NCBI GenBank assembly: GCA_016712285.1 | Contig: JADJRK010000001.1 | Location: 3,534,001-3,598,000, forward strand | Length of the DNA stretch: 64,000 bases | Direction: 5' to 3' | Origin: Planctomycetota bacterium | GTDB taxonomy: Bacteria > Planctomycetota > UBA8742 > UBA2392 | Part shown: one piece after another, positions 40,366 through 48,234 of the stretch | Layout: each line of letters starts with the position of its first letter | Position numbering within the stretch: the stretch's first letter is position 1 | Notes under the pieces: model-generated | Told to the model about the DNA's origin: nothing | The model's database searches: none | What the model saw: the letters and a program-made list of their open reading frames with translations, nothing else | Made by a program: the position numbers and the translations under genes

Positions 40366-41622
40366 ATGCGTCTGCAAATCTCGTTCTTGGTGCTCTTGTG
40401 GCTGACTTCGGCAGGTCTGGCCGACGACGCGCCGCAAGATTCGTCGCTTGTATTGACGTACCACACCACAGAGCACTATCGCCTTGGCACTGACGCTGAT
40501 GCGGCTACTGCGGCTGAGTACAAGCTGGTGCTTGAAGCTTGCTGGCCGCTGTTTGAAGAGTTTTTCGGGTCTGCGCCCAAGCTCAAGAAAGATGCAAAGC
40601 TCGACGTCTTTTTCCTGACGACGCAGGCCGGCTGGCAGACCAAGATGAAAGAAGACGGCGTGGGCGTGCCCGCCGGCGCCGGGGGCTACTACAACCCCGG
40701 CAACAAAACCGTCTACCTGTGGAAGCAGCCGACACTGTACACCACGCGCCAGTTGCTGATTCACGAGGTCATGCACCAGTTTCATTACCTGGCCTGCTGC
40801 AACAACGTCGGCCCCAAAGACGTCTGGTACATCGAGGGCATCGTTGAGCACATGTCGCGGCACTATTGGGACGGCGCGAAGTTGACGCTGGGCGTCATCC
40901 CGTTCTGCAGCCTGGAGGACTACCCCAAGCTTGCGCTGGACCTGTACAGCCGCGACGACTACGACTTGAACGCCATGATCACCAGCGCGCGCGAATCCAC
41001 ACGCCCCGAGCAGTGGGCGTTGGTGCGCTACCTGATGCTCGCCGACGAGGGCAAGCACGCGAAGAACTGGGCCAAGCTTTGCAAGAAACTCGATGGCGGC
41101 CAGTCGGCGAAAAACACCTTCAAGTCAACGATCGGCGACCCCAAAAAGCTGCAGCCGCAGATTCGCGAGTGGCTTGGCACGCAGCAGGAACCCTTCGTGC
41201 CGGTCTGGAACGAGTGGCAGGGCCAGGGCAGCAACGCCGTCACTGGCACCAGCGGTGTCACCAGCGCGTGCCGCACGCGGGCTGACGCCTCCGAGATCGG
41301 CGCAACGATCGTGCCGCCCGAGGGCACATGGAAAGGCGGCCTGTTGGTGTACGAAAGCGGAGACGAGTACACGGTGGCGCTGCTCAATAGTGGCGGCGGG
41401 TTCTCGATCAATCGGCGTGCGAACAACGCCTGGACCGTGCTCGCCAGCGGCACTGCGCCCGCGCACGAAGGCAGCTATCGCCTGCAAGCCGTGCGAGAGG
41501 GCGAAGAAGTCACGATCAGCGCCAATGACACAGTGCTCGCGCGGCTGCCAATCAAGGGCAGCAAGCTGGGCGTATGTCTCGAAAACTGCACGCTGGCGTT
41601 TTCAGCAATCGAATGGAAGTAG
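40366..41622 (+). CDS. Exported HExxH zinc metallopeptidase-like protein
   Basis: The 418-residue protein has a signal peptide (LQISFLVLLWLTSAGLA) and a gluzincin-like catalytic core with RQLLIHEVMHQFHYLA (HEVMH, residues about 128-132) and a candidate third ligand Glu in WYIEGIVEHMSRHYWD, as in DUF1570-type peptidases. The C-terminal ~110 residues (GGLLVYESGDEYTVALL, EGSYRLQAVREGEEVTISAN, LPIKGSKLGVCLENC) resemble a concanavalin-like/DUF1080 beta-sandwich. Its target is unknown. ATG 40366 stands only 18 bases after the GxxExxY element end, so its promoter was probably displaced or is provided from within that element. Its TAG stop is formed by the next GC repeat. Confidence 0.82.
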   Translation: MRLQISFLVLLWLTSAGLADDAPQDSSLVLTYHTTEHYRLGTDADAATAAEYKLVLEACWPLFEEFFGSAPKLKKDAKLDVFFLTTQAGWQTKMKEDGVGVPAGAGGYYNPGNKTVYLWKQPTLYTTRQLLIHEVMHQFHYLACCNNVGPKDVWYIEGIVEHMSRHYWDGAKLTLGVIPFCSLEDYPKLALDLYSRDDYDLNAMITSARESTRPEQWALVRYLMLADEGKHAKNWAKLCKKLDGGQSAKNTFKSTIGDPKKLQPQIREWLGTQQEPFVPVWNEWQGQGSNAVTGTSGVTSACRTRADASEIGATIVPPEGTWKGGLLVYESGDEYTVALLNSGGGFSINRRANNAWTVLASGTAPAHEGSYRLQAVREGEEVTISANDTVLARLPIKGSKLGVCLENCTLAFSAIEWK

Positions 41623-41729
41623 GGGCGGGGCTTGCCCCGCCCGCGTCGCGCGAACACACTCGCGGGCGACCCTTGCCCAACCCGCGTATTGGCTGCACAC
41701 TCGCGGGCGACGCGAGCGTCGCCCCTACG
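41619..41729. repeat. GC hairpin pair of the GTAGGGGCG type
   Basis: Left hairpin GTAGGGGCGGGGC-TT-GCCCCGCCC (41619-41640) and right hairpin GGGCGACGC-GA-GCGTCGCCC ending CTAC (about 41705-41729) are inverted relative to each other. They fill the space between the metallopeptidase and the glycosyltransferase genes. The left end provides the TAG stop (41620-41622) of the peptidase gene. Confidence 0.83.
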
Positions 41730-41736
41730 CGAACCT

Positions 41737-43635
41737 ATGAAGCTGCTAGTCGAAATCAGCCAGGGCCTCGGCAACTGCGTGCAAGCCACGCCGATGCTGC
41801 GCGCGTTGTGGCTGCTGGGCCACGAGCTTGACCTGTACATCAATTCGCCAATGGCCGACAAGCTCAAACCCCTGTGGCAGGGCTGGTCTGTGGTCAATCG
41901 CATGTTCACGCACCACGACCAGTTCAAAGCCGCCGACTATGACTTCGGCGTGAGCGCCTATGGCCGCCGCCAGCTGCTGCGCATGTTTCCGCCGGGCCTG
42001 TGCCTCAAGGTCGAAAAACGCCACGTGAAGCACCAGTCCGAGACCGAGGCCAACGTCGAGATCGCCCGCTGGCTTGGGTATGCGGGCCCGACACCCGCGG
42101 CCTGGGTCAACGCGCACGACCCCAATCTCGAACTGCCGCCCGAGCAGCGCCACAAGCGCACCGCGCCCACGGGCGGCGTGGTGGTGCATCCCGGCTGTGA
42201 CCCGGCCAACGCGGTAAAACGCTGGCCGCACTGGCGCGAGCTGTGCGAACGCCTCAAAGCCGCGGGTCGCGACGTGATCGTCGTGGGCACCCACGCCGAC
42301 CGCAGCGAAGAAAACTGGGAGGACGACTTCGTCTCGCGCTTTCATATGGACCTGCCTGAGCTGGCGGCGCTGTTGAAGCACTCGGCGTTCTATCTGGGCA
42401 ATGACTCCGGTGTGGGGCACGTGGCCGCCGCAGTAGGCGTGCCGGGCCTGATGCTGTACGGGCCGAGCAACCCCGTCAAAAACGCGCCGAACTCGCGGGT
42501 GATGCGGCAACTCGTTGCGCCCGCGCTGGAGGGCGAAGAGCGCGACGTGAATGCAAAGCGCCCCGTGGAGATTGCACGTCTGAGCAGCGAGCAGGTCTGG
42601 GCCGAGATCGAAAAGCTGTTCGCCAGCCCGGCCCGCGACCCGGAACGTGAGCTTCCCGCCCGCATCGAAGACAGTGTCGAGGGCCGCTGGCAGGCCTACG
42701 TGGCAATGACCCGCGCACAGCCGGCTTGCGAAACGCACGAACGCGCGAACCTGCCGCCCGACCTGGCGCCGAAGCTCAGCGTCGTGATCCCGACCTACAA
42801 CCGCGGCGCCAATGCGTTGCGTGCCGTGCGCTCAGCGCTGGACCAGACGGAGAAGTCGGTGGAGGTGCTGGTCGTGGACGACGGCAGCACCGACGAAACC
42901 GCGCAGCACTTTGCCAACCTGCCGCCGCGCGTGCGCTACTTTCGCAAGCACAACGGCGGCGCCAGCAGCGCCCGCAACGTCGGCTTGAGTCACGCGCGCG
43001 GCGAGTGGATCGCGCTGCTGGACAGCGACGACGAATGGGCGCCCGACAAGCTTGAACGGCAACTGGTGGCCATGGGAACCGCCTACGTCGCAAGCGCAAC
43101 GCGCCACGTGCACATCAACGTCAACGGGTCTCGCCAGGACAAGCCTGAGACTTTGCCCGGCGCTGACCAGCATTTGTTTCGCGACCTGTACGATGACCTG
43201 TCGCTCAAGACCAGCAGCCTGGTCTTCAAGCGCCATCTGCTGGAGCGCGCGGGGCTCTTCAATGAGCGCTTTCCGGTCAGCAACGACTGGGACTTCTTTC
43301 TGCGCCTGGCCAAGGTCGTCAACAACAGCGGGTTCGTCTGCCTGCCTGAGCCGCTGGTGATCGTGCACCGCAGCGGCGACAGCCTGAGCAAGGTCAAGCG
43401 CGCCAACGCGCTGGAAGAGGCCCTGACGCGCATCTGCATGGTCAACGCGCTGCTGCACACCGACGACCCCGCGGCTGTGCAGCGGCACATCCAGCGCGCC
43501 GGTCGCAAGCACCTCGAACTTGCGCGCGCTTTGCGAAAACAGGGCGACAAAGAGAAAGCCCGCGAGCACGCCAAAGAAGCCATGCGCGCCGGCTTGAAAC
43601 TCAAGGGCCTCTGGAAGTTGATCCAGGCGATGTAG
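41737..43635 (+). CDS. Fused GT9 (heptosyltransferase-like) and GT2 glycosyltransferase
   Basis: The 632-residue protein joins two enzyme types. Residues 1 to ~310 form a GT9-like ADP-heptose:LPS heptosyltransferase module (VEISQGLGNCVQATPMLRAL, VVVHPGCDPANAVKRWPHWR, AFYLGNDSGVGHVAAAVGVP, LMLYGPSNPV). Residues ~345 to 560 form a GT2 family A module (LSVVIPTYNRGANALRAVRS, VLVVDDGSTDETA, KHNGGASSARNVGLSHARGE, WIALLDSDDEW with the DXD-like DSDDE). A charged helical tail follows. Bifunctional transferases of this kind would add two consecutive sugars to lipid A core or exopolysaccharide. ATG 41737 is directly after the GC repeat, without a clear ribosome site. Confidence 0.9.
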   Translation: MKLLVEISQGLGNCVQATPMLRALWLLGHELDLYINSPMADKLKPLWQGWSVVNRMFTHHDQFKAADYDFGVSAYGRRQLLRMFPPGLCLKVEKRHVKHQSETEANVEIARWLGYAGPTPAAWVNAHDPNLELPPEQRHKRTAPTGGVVVHPGCDPANAVKRWPHWRELCERLKAAGRDVIVVGTHADRSEENWEDDFVSRFHMDLPELAALLKHSAFYLGNDSGVGHVAAAVGVPGLMLYGPSNPVKNAPNSRVMRQLVAPALEGEERDVNAKRPVEIARLSSEQVWAEIEKLFASPARDPERELPARIEDSVEGRWQAYVAMTRAQPACETHERANLPPDLAPKLSVVIPTYNRGANALRAVRSALDQTEKSVEVLVVDDGSTDETAQHFANLPPRVRYFRKHNGGASSARNVGLSHARGEWIALLDSDDEWAPDKLERQLVAMGTAYVASATRHVHINVNGSRQDKPETLPGADQHLFRDLYDDLSLKTSSLVFKRHLLERAGLFNERFPVSNDWDFFLRLAKVVNNSGFVCLPEPLVIVHRSGDSLSKVKRANALEEALTRICMVNALLHTDDPAAVQRHIQRAGRKHLELARALRKQGDKEKAREHAKEAMRAGLKLKGLWKLIQAM

Positions 43636-43769
43636 GGGGTGCTGAGTGCGTGGTGCTTCGTGCGTCGTGCGGAGTGCTTGGTGATTGGACCTGACGACGC
43701 AAGTTGAACTACGCACTCCGCACAACGCACTCCACGCACCCTCACTAGGCACTTCGCACCACGCACTCT
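43635..43769. repeat. Inverted-repeat element, GTGCGTGG type
   Basis: The 152-bp gap between the glycosyltransferase and methyltransferase genes consists of a left arm rich in GAGTGCGTGGTGC units (43638-43683) and a right arm that is its inverted counterpart (43711-43769), with tandem ~8-9 nt sub-units. It begins right at the TAG stop of the upstream gene. Confidence 0.73.
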
Positions 43770-43787
43770 CCCGACTACACTCCCGCG

Positions 43788-44525
43788 ATGGACGTTGCCC
43801 CAGACAAAAATGCCGCCGACGCTTTCGCCAACGGCCCGCTGCAAGCCGGCCGCAAAGCCAAGGTGCGCGACGGCAAGCGCCGCGAGAAGCGTCTGGACCT
43901 GCTGCGGCTGCAAGGCTTCTGGCCGATGTACGCGGCGTTCATCGCGCTGTCCCTGTGGCCGCCGTTCGCCGAGGAGCATATCGCGCACACGGTCTTGCGC
44001 CTGAGCGGGCTGGGCTTTGCGCTGGCGGGTCTGGCTGTGCGCATCTGGTCGATGGGCTACCTGCGCAAGAAAGAAGAACTTGCGACAGCCGGGCCCTACG
44101 GCCGCACACGCAACCCCCTGTATGTTGGCACTTGGCTGATCGGTTGCGGGCTCGCGCTGCTTGCGGCCTACCCGTTCAATCTTGCGCTGCTGGGCGTGTA
44201 CAACGTGATGTTTTTCTTCGTGTATCGCGGCCAGATTGCCATTGAAGAAGAAATGCTGACCAGCATCTTCGGCGACCCGTACCGTGAGTACATCAGGCGC
44301 GTGCCGCGCTTTTTCCCGCAGATGAAGGCCTGGCGCGTCGGCGATGTCAGCCGCTTCAGCCTCGCCCGAGCCTTTCGCAACCGCGCCTGGGAGCCCGTGC
44401 TGGGCCTGCTGGTGTTGATCGGGCTGCAGGTAGCGGCGTGGGGCCTGGTCTGGCCGGCAATCAAGGGCGCAAGCCTGGCCAAAGCGTGGGCAGACTTCCT
44501 GGCCGGCGGCTGGCTGGGGATATGA
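43788..44525 (+). CDS. Isoprenylcysteine carboxyl methyltransferase-like (ICMT/PEMT) membrane protein
   Basis: The 245-residue protein has a basic N-terminal segment (RKAKVRDGKRREKRLDLLRL) and five hydrophobic helices, with the ICMT/phospholipid-methyltransferase signature: GPYGRTRNPLYVGTWLIGCG followed by AIEEEMLTSIFGDPYREYIR and VPRFFP. Such enzymes transfer methyl from SAM at the membrane, either to isoprenoid-modified groups or to phospholipid heads. A further C-terminal pair of helices after the family core is additional. ATG 43788 follows CTCCCGCG with no good ribosome site. Its TGA abuts another inverted-repeat element, so it is bracketed by repeats on both sides. Confidence 0.86.
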   Translation: MDVAPDKNAADAFANGPLQAGRKAKVRDGKRREKRLDLLRLQGFWPMYAAFIALSLWPPFAEEHIAHTVLRLSGLGFALAGLAVRIWSMGYLRKKEELATAGPYGRTRNPLYVGTWLIGCGLALLAAYPFNLALLGVYNVMFFFVYRGQIAIEEEMLTSIFGDPYREYIRRVPRFFPQMKAWRVGDVSRFSLARAFRNRAWEPVLGLLVLIGLQVAAWGLVWPAIKGASLAKAWADFLAGGWLGI

Positions 44526-44631
44526 AGTGTGGAGGTGGGAGTATGGAGTTTGGAGGCGGGAGCAACCGCAACGACCTGCCGTTTCCACGCCCAATCCTCC
44601 AACCTCCAACCTCCAACCTCCCGCCCAAGCT
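44526..44631. repeat. Inverted-repeat element, TTGGAGG type
   Basis: Left arm with GTGGAGGTGGGAG/TATGGAG/TTGGAGGCGGGAG units (44528-44562), right arm with CTCCAACCTCCAACCTCC tandem units (44595-44629) in inverted orientation, spacer about 32 nt. It starts directly after the TGA of the methyltransferase gene. Confidence 0.72.
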
Positions 44632-44674
44632 TCTTCGCTTCTGGGCCTGAACCCACTACAATCCGCCCAACCGC

Positions 44675-45454
44675 ATGGAGCCAACCGCGCTCAGTTGCAC
44701 CGAACTGAAAATCGAAGCGCCCGGTGCGCGCGCGTTTCGGCTTTCCGGCATGTTGATTGCCACGCACATCCCGGCGCTGATCGCGCAACTGCGCGAAGTG
44801 CTTAACCCGCGGCCGTCGCGCCTGTTCTTTGACGTCAAGCCGCTCAAGCAGATTGACCGCGCGGGCCTGGACACGCTGATCGGGCTGGCGGGCGTGTTTG
44901 ACGACGCCGAGGGCTACCTGGCGCTGGTGGGTGCCCCCAAGCCGCTGCAGGAGAAGCTGTCGGCGCAGGCGCCGTTCAAGTTCTTCGATACGTTCGCGCA
45001 GGGTGCGGTGCGCGTGCTGGATGACATGCTGCTGCGGCTTTCGGGCCAGTACCGGGCGTTGCCCGAAAAACCCGAAACGACCGAGGCGATGCGCGCGGTG
45101 TGGTCAGGCATGCGCGATGGAGCGCAGGGTGTGCAGGTGCTGACGCTGGCAGGCAACTTCGACAAGGTGTCAGCGCCGCACTTCGACAAGCACTGGGGCA
45201 GCGAGTTCAAAGAAAGCACGCGCTACCTCGTGATCGACATTGGCGAGCTGCGAACGCTGGTGGACGAAGGCATCGACCGCTTTCGCCGCATGAGTGAGGC
45301 CCTGCGCGCGCGCGACGGCCGTGTCGCGCTGTGCAACGCGCGGCCCAAGATCCAGGTCATGCTGGATATGCTCGACATGGCGCAGTTGTTTGAGTTTCAC
45401 GTCGGCCTGGCCGAGGCCGAGGCGTCGTTTCCCGGCGCCGGGGACAGCCCATGA
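44675..45454 (+). CDS. Double STAS-domain protein
   Basis: The 259-residue protein contains two STAS (anti-sigma-factor-antagonist-like) domains in tandem. The first (about 10-115) has the strand-helix pattern ARAFRLSGMLIATHIPALI, RLFFDVKPLKQIDRAGLDTLIGL and GYLALVGAPKP. The second (about 150-255) has QVLTLAGNFDKVSAPHFDKH, YLVIDIGELRTLVDEGIDRFR and GRVALCNARPKIQVMLDML. The phosphorylatable Ser of SpoIIAA is not obvious in either (DRAGLD and DEGIDR instead), so control may be by ligand or partner binding. ATG 44675 overlaps nothing upstream, but its TGA overlaps the ATG of the AcpH-like gene, so the two are cotranslated. Confidence 0.83.
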   Translation: MEPTALSCTELKIEAPGARAFRLSGMLIATHIPALIAQLREVLNPRPSRLFFDVKPLKQIDRAGLDTLIGLAGVFDDAEGYLALVGAPKPLQEKLSAQAPFKFFDTFAQGAVRVLDDMLLRLSGQYRALPEKPETTEAMRAVWSGMRDGAQGVQVLTLAGNFDKVSAPHFDKHWGSEFKESTRYLVIDIGELRTLVDEGIDRFRRMSEALRARDGRVALCNARPKIQVMLDMLDMAQLFEFHVGLAEAEASFPGAGDSP

Positions 45455-46065
45455 ATTACCTTGCCCACCTGCTGCTGTCCGATGGCACGCCGGAGGGATT
45501 CGTCGGCAACCTGGCGGGGGACTTCGTCTCGGGCATTGACCTGTCAAGTGTCGATCCGTGCCTGTTGCCGGGGATTCACCAGCATCGCGCCGTGGACCGC
45601 TTCACCGACAGCCACGAAGTGGTGCGCGCAAGCCGCTTGCGCCTGGACCCCGCGTGGCGGCACTGGCGCGGCATCCTGGTGGATGTCTTCTACGATCACC
45701 TGCTGGCGCGCGAGTTTGAAGAGATCACAGGCCAGCCGCTGGCCGAGTTCTCGGGCCGGGTGTACCGCGCACTGCACGACTGCCACGAGATGCTGCCGCC
45801 CAGCCTCAAGCGCGCCGCGCCCGTGATGATCGAGCATGACTGGCTGAACGCCTACGGGCACGAGCGAGGCCTGCGCGAGATTCTTGCGCGCATGTCGCTG
45901 CGCTCAAGCCGCGCGCCACGCCTGCACGACGCCGTCGATGAGCTGGTGGCATTGAGGCCGGCGCTGCGGGAAGACTTCCAGGCGTTCTTTCCTGAGCTGC
46001 AGAAAGAGCTTGCCGCAAACGGGGCAAACGCCGTCGCGCAGATCAATCGAAATCCGAAGTTTTGA
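45451..46065 (+). CDS. Acyl carrier protein phosphodiesterase (AcpH-like, DUF479)
   Basis: Would remove the phosphopantetheine group from holo-ACP. The 204-residue protein starts with the family hallmark MNYLAHLLLSDGTPEGFVGNL and has the HD-like helical core: GIHQHRAVDRFTDSHEVV, RWRGILVDVFYDHLLAREF-like (HWRGILVDVFYDHLLA), and HDWLNAYGHERGLREILARM. His and Asp metal ligands are in place and the length is that of E. coli AcpH (193). ATG overlaps the TGA of the STAS gene. No ACP gene is adjacent. Confidence 0.88.
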   Translation: MNYLAHLLLSDGTPEGFVGNLAGDFVSGIDLSSVDPCLLPGIHQHRAVDRFTDSHEVVRASRLRLDPAWRHWRGILVDVFYDHLLAREFEEITGQPLAEFSGRVYRALHDCHEMLPPSLKRAAPVMIEHDWLNAYGHERGLREILARMSLRSSRAPRLHDAVDELVALRPALREDFQAFFPELQKELAANGANAVAQINRNPKF

Positions 46066-46167
46066 AATCCGCGCGCGACGTTGCCCGCCGATTCCTCAGT
46101 CAGGGCGCGGGTCGCGTGGTATGCTTTGGGTGACGCTCTCCCCCAGAGCACAGATCGTGAGGCTGCT

Positions 46168-46425
46168 ATGCGCATCCTGTACGACAGGCAGACCAACACC
46201 GCCTACCTTCAACTTTCGGATGAAGGCGAGAAATCCCGCACTCACGCCTGCGACCCGCTGGGCGTGCAAGGCGAGATCAACCTCGACTTCGGCAGCAACG
46301 GCGAATTGATCGGCATAGAGGTGCTCGATGCCAAACGCCTGCTGCCCGGTGACCTGCTGATGCAGGCCGAAAAGAAGCGCATCAGCCAGCGGCTTGCCCC
46401 GCCAGAAGTCGCCCCGCCGGGCTAA
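46168..46425 (+). CDS. DUF2283 family protein
   Basis: The 85-residue protein follows the DUF2283 pattern: a start MRILYDRQTNTAYLQLSDEG, a middle INLDFGSNGELIGIEVLDA and a helix with LLMQAEKK. The family has no known function and is common as a single small gene. ATG 46168 has GTGAGG six bases upstream. It runs into the maf gene from the other strand, and the two stop codons overlap (46422-46425). Confidence 0.82.
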   Translation: MRILYDRQTNTAYLQLSDEGEKSRTHACDPLGVQGEINLDFGSNGELIGIEVLDAKRLLPGDLLMQAEKKRISQRLAPPEVAPPG

Positions 46426-47003
46426 ACATCAAGCTTCAGCAGCAGCGGCAGCAGCCGTTCAATCGGCAGGCCCATGATGTTGGAATAGCTGCCGCGCCAC
46501 TCGCGCACAAAACTGCGCCCGCTTTCGATGCACAGTGCCCCGCACTTGCCCATCGGCTCGCCGGTGGCCACGTAGTCCGCGATCTGCTTGTCCGTCACCG
46601 GCAGCATGTCCACCGCGCTGGTGTCGCTGAACGCCCACTGCTGCATGTCCTGCGTGTCCACCACGCACACGCCCGTGATCACAAGCTGCAGGCCCGAGGC
46701 GCACGAGCGCTTGATCATGCGCATCGCGTCGGAGGCGTCGGCGGGCTTGCCGATGATTTCAGGCCCGATGGCGCAGATGGTGTCGGCTGCCAGCACCAGT
46801 GTGCCCTGCGCAACGCGCGCAGCCACGGCGTGGGCCTTGCGCACCGCAAGCGCGCGGGCAAAGGCGCTGGGTGCGCCCGGCGGTTGCAGCGACTCATCGA
46901 CATCGCTGACTATGACCGTGAAGTCGATGCCCGCATCGCGCAGCAGCTGCGCGCGATACGGCGACCCTGAGGCGAGCACAAGTTTGCGAGTCAGTAACGA
47001 CAT
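46422..47003 (-). CDS. Maf-like nucleoside triphosphate pyrophosphatase
   Basis: Hydrolyses non-canonical or modified nucleoside triphosphates (Maf family, dTTP/UTP or m7GTP pyrophosphatase type). The 193-residue protein has the N-terminal LVLASGSPYRAQLLRDAGI motif, with SPYR instead of the more common SPRR, the VDES segment, the catalytic LVLAADTICAIG strand, and IGKPADASDAMRMIKR. The C-terminal GSYSNIMGLPIERLLPLL is typical. ATG 47003 is chosen by homology although its ribosome site is weak; the frame is open to 47078. Which base it prefers cannot be decided here. Confidence 0.9.
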   Translation of the reverse strand: MSLLTRKLVLASGSPYRAQLLRDAGIDFTVIVSDVDESLQPPGAPSAFARALAVRKAHAVAARVAQGTLVLAADTICAIGPEIIGKPADASDAMRMIKRSCASGLQLVITGVCVVDTQDMQQWAFSDTSAVDMLPVTDKQIADYVATGEPMGKCGALCIESGRSFVREWRGSYSNIMGLPIERLLPLLLKLDV

Positions 47004-47037
47004 GTTCAGGTGCGGAACGTGTTGATGGCGCCCAGCG

Positions 47038-47526
47038 TCATCTGCCGCTCTTTTCGCGGTTCTCGGTTTCCTGCGCAAGCTGCCTTTCCACTTCCTCGCC
47101 GGTGACCACGGTCTCGTCCACGTTGACGCCGGGGCAGTTTTCTTCTTCGCGCTCCCAGCGCTTGGGGCTGGTCATCACCTCGGGCCAGAAGGGGTACGTG
47201 CGGCACTGGATGGGTCGCGCGGCATACACTTCGCACTTGCCGTCGCGCAAAAAGATGCAGTCGTAGTTGGCCTTCTCGACCAGGCTGTACGCGCCGTCCA
47301 CCTGTCGCACATACTTGCGCGTGAAGCTGTCAAAGGTGATGCCGCGGTTGTTCGCCAGCGCCAGCATTTCGTCCATGCTGACCCAGACGTACCCCGGCCC
47401 GCGCCGGCCCGAGCAGCAATCCGAGCACTCGGGGTGGATACACCGGAATTGCACGCCGGCATCAAACCAGTTGCCGGCACGCTTGGCGCGCAGCAGCTCT
47501 TTTGCCTGTTCGGCCTTCGGGTCCAT
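47038..47526 (-). CDS. YkgJ-family cysteine-cluster protein
   Basis: The 162-residue protein has the YkgJ/CxxCxxCC pattern: FRCIHPECSDCCSGRRGPG near residue 30, followed by VWVSMDEMLALANN, CIFLRDGKCEVYAARPIQCR and TYPFWPEVMTSP. The cysteines probably bind Zn2+ or an iron-sulfur cluster. The family function is unknown. ATG 47526 is preferred because the upstream open frame (to 47637) has no family similarity and runs toward the ECF sigma gene's promoter region. The start lies 34 bp upstream of the Maf start in the same orientation; the two may share a transcript. Confidence 0.86.
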   Translation of the reverse strand: MDPKAEQAKELLRAKRAGNWFDAGVQFRCIHPECSDCCSGRRGPGYVWVSMDEMLALANNRGITFDSFTRKYVRQVDGAYSLVEKANYDCIFLRDGKCEVYAARPIQCRTYPFWPEVMTSPKRWEREEENCPGVNVDETVVTGEEVERQLAQETENREKSGR

Positions 47527-47685
47527 GGGCCCAGCATACGCTGGCTTGCGGCGCGCGTAAGCCGGATGTGCGGGGCTTGGGCTGAACAACCACCGCTTCT
47601 GCACGTTCAGTGCGGTATGCTGTTCATTCCTCCACATAATCCGGTCAGAATCTCCCGACCAGCGGAACTACAGGACGGCAACAGT

Positions 47686-48234
47686 GTGACAGAGGTGCCC
47701 GACGACGCGAGCTTGATTGGTAAGGCGAGGCGGGGCGACCGCCACGCTTTTGGCCTGATTGTCGAGCGGTACTTTCGCGCCGCCTATGCCAGCGCGTACG
47801 CGGTACTGGGCAACGCCGGCGACGCCGAGGAGATTGCGCAGGAAACGTTCGTGCAGGCGTACCAGAAACTTGACCGGCTGCGTGAGCCGGGGGCGCTGCC
47901 GGGCTGGCTATGGAGAATCGCGCATGACACCGCGCTGAAGCACATTCGCAAGCATGGCCGCATGAAGCCGGTGGGGGAAGTGCCCGAGTCGCCAAGCCGG
48001 CAAAACGAGCCGCACATGCCGCTTCTCGCCGCGGAAGAGAAACAGCAGTTGCTGGCAGCCATGGGTGAGTTGCCCGAGGAGATGCAGGAAGCGCTGGTGA
48101 TGAAGTTCTGGGAAGACCTGGATTACGATCAAATGGCGGCCCGCACCGGGGCATCGGCGGCTGCGCTGTACCAAAGAGTTTGCCGCGCGCTGAAAAGGCT
48201 GCGCGAGATGATTGAGACCAGAGAATCAACATGA
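47686..48234 (+). CDS. ECF-type RNA polymerase sigma factor
   Basis: The 182-residue protein has region 2 (DRHAFGLIVERYFRAAYAS, GDAEEIAQETFVQAYQKLD, PGWLWRIAHDTALKHIR) and region 4 (LPEEMQEALVMKFWEDLDYD, QMAARTGASAAALYQRVCRA), with no regions 1 or 3. It would direct RNA polymerase to a stress or envelope regulon. GTG 47686 has AGGAC nine bases upstream; an ATG at 47617 is an alternative. Its TGA overlaps the ATG of a membrane-anchored PDZ protein, the position where a regulatory partner (anti-sigma factor) is normally encoded. Its own target promoter motif cannot be read from this window. Confidence 0.93.
   Translation: MTEVPDDASLIGKARRGDRHAFGLIVERYFRAAYASAYAVLGNAGDAEEIAQETFVQAYQKLDRLREPGALPGWLWRIAHDTALKHIRKHGRMKPVGEVPESPSRQNEPHMPLLAAEEKQQLLAAMGELPEEMQEALVMKFWEDLDYDQMAARTGASAAALYQRVCRALKRLREMIETREST

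Noticed and set aside
46081..46167. Extended N-terminus of the DUF2283 protein
   Set aside because: The family begins at MRILYD and GTGAGG precedes ATG 46168.
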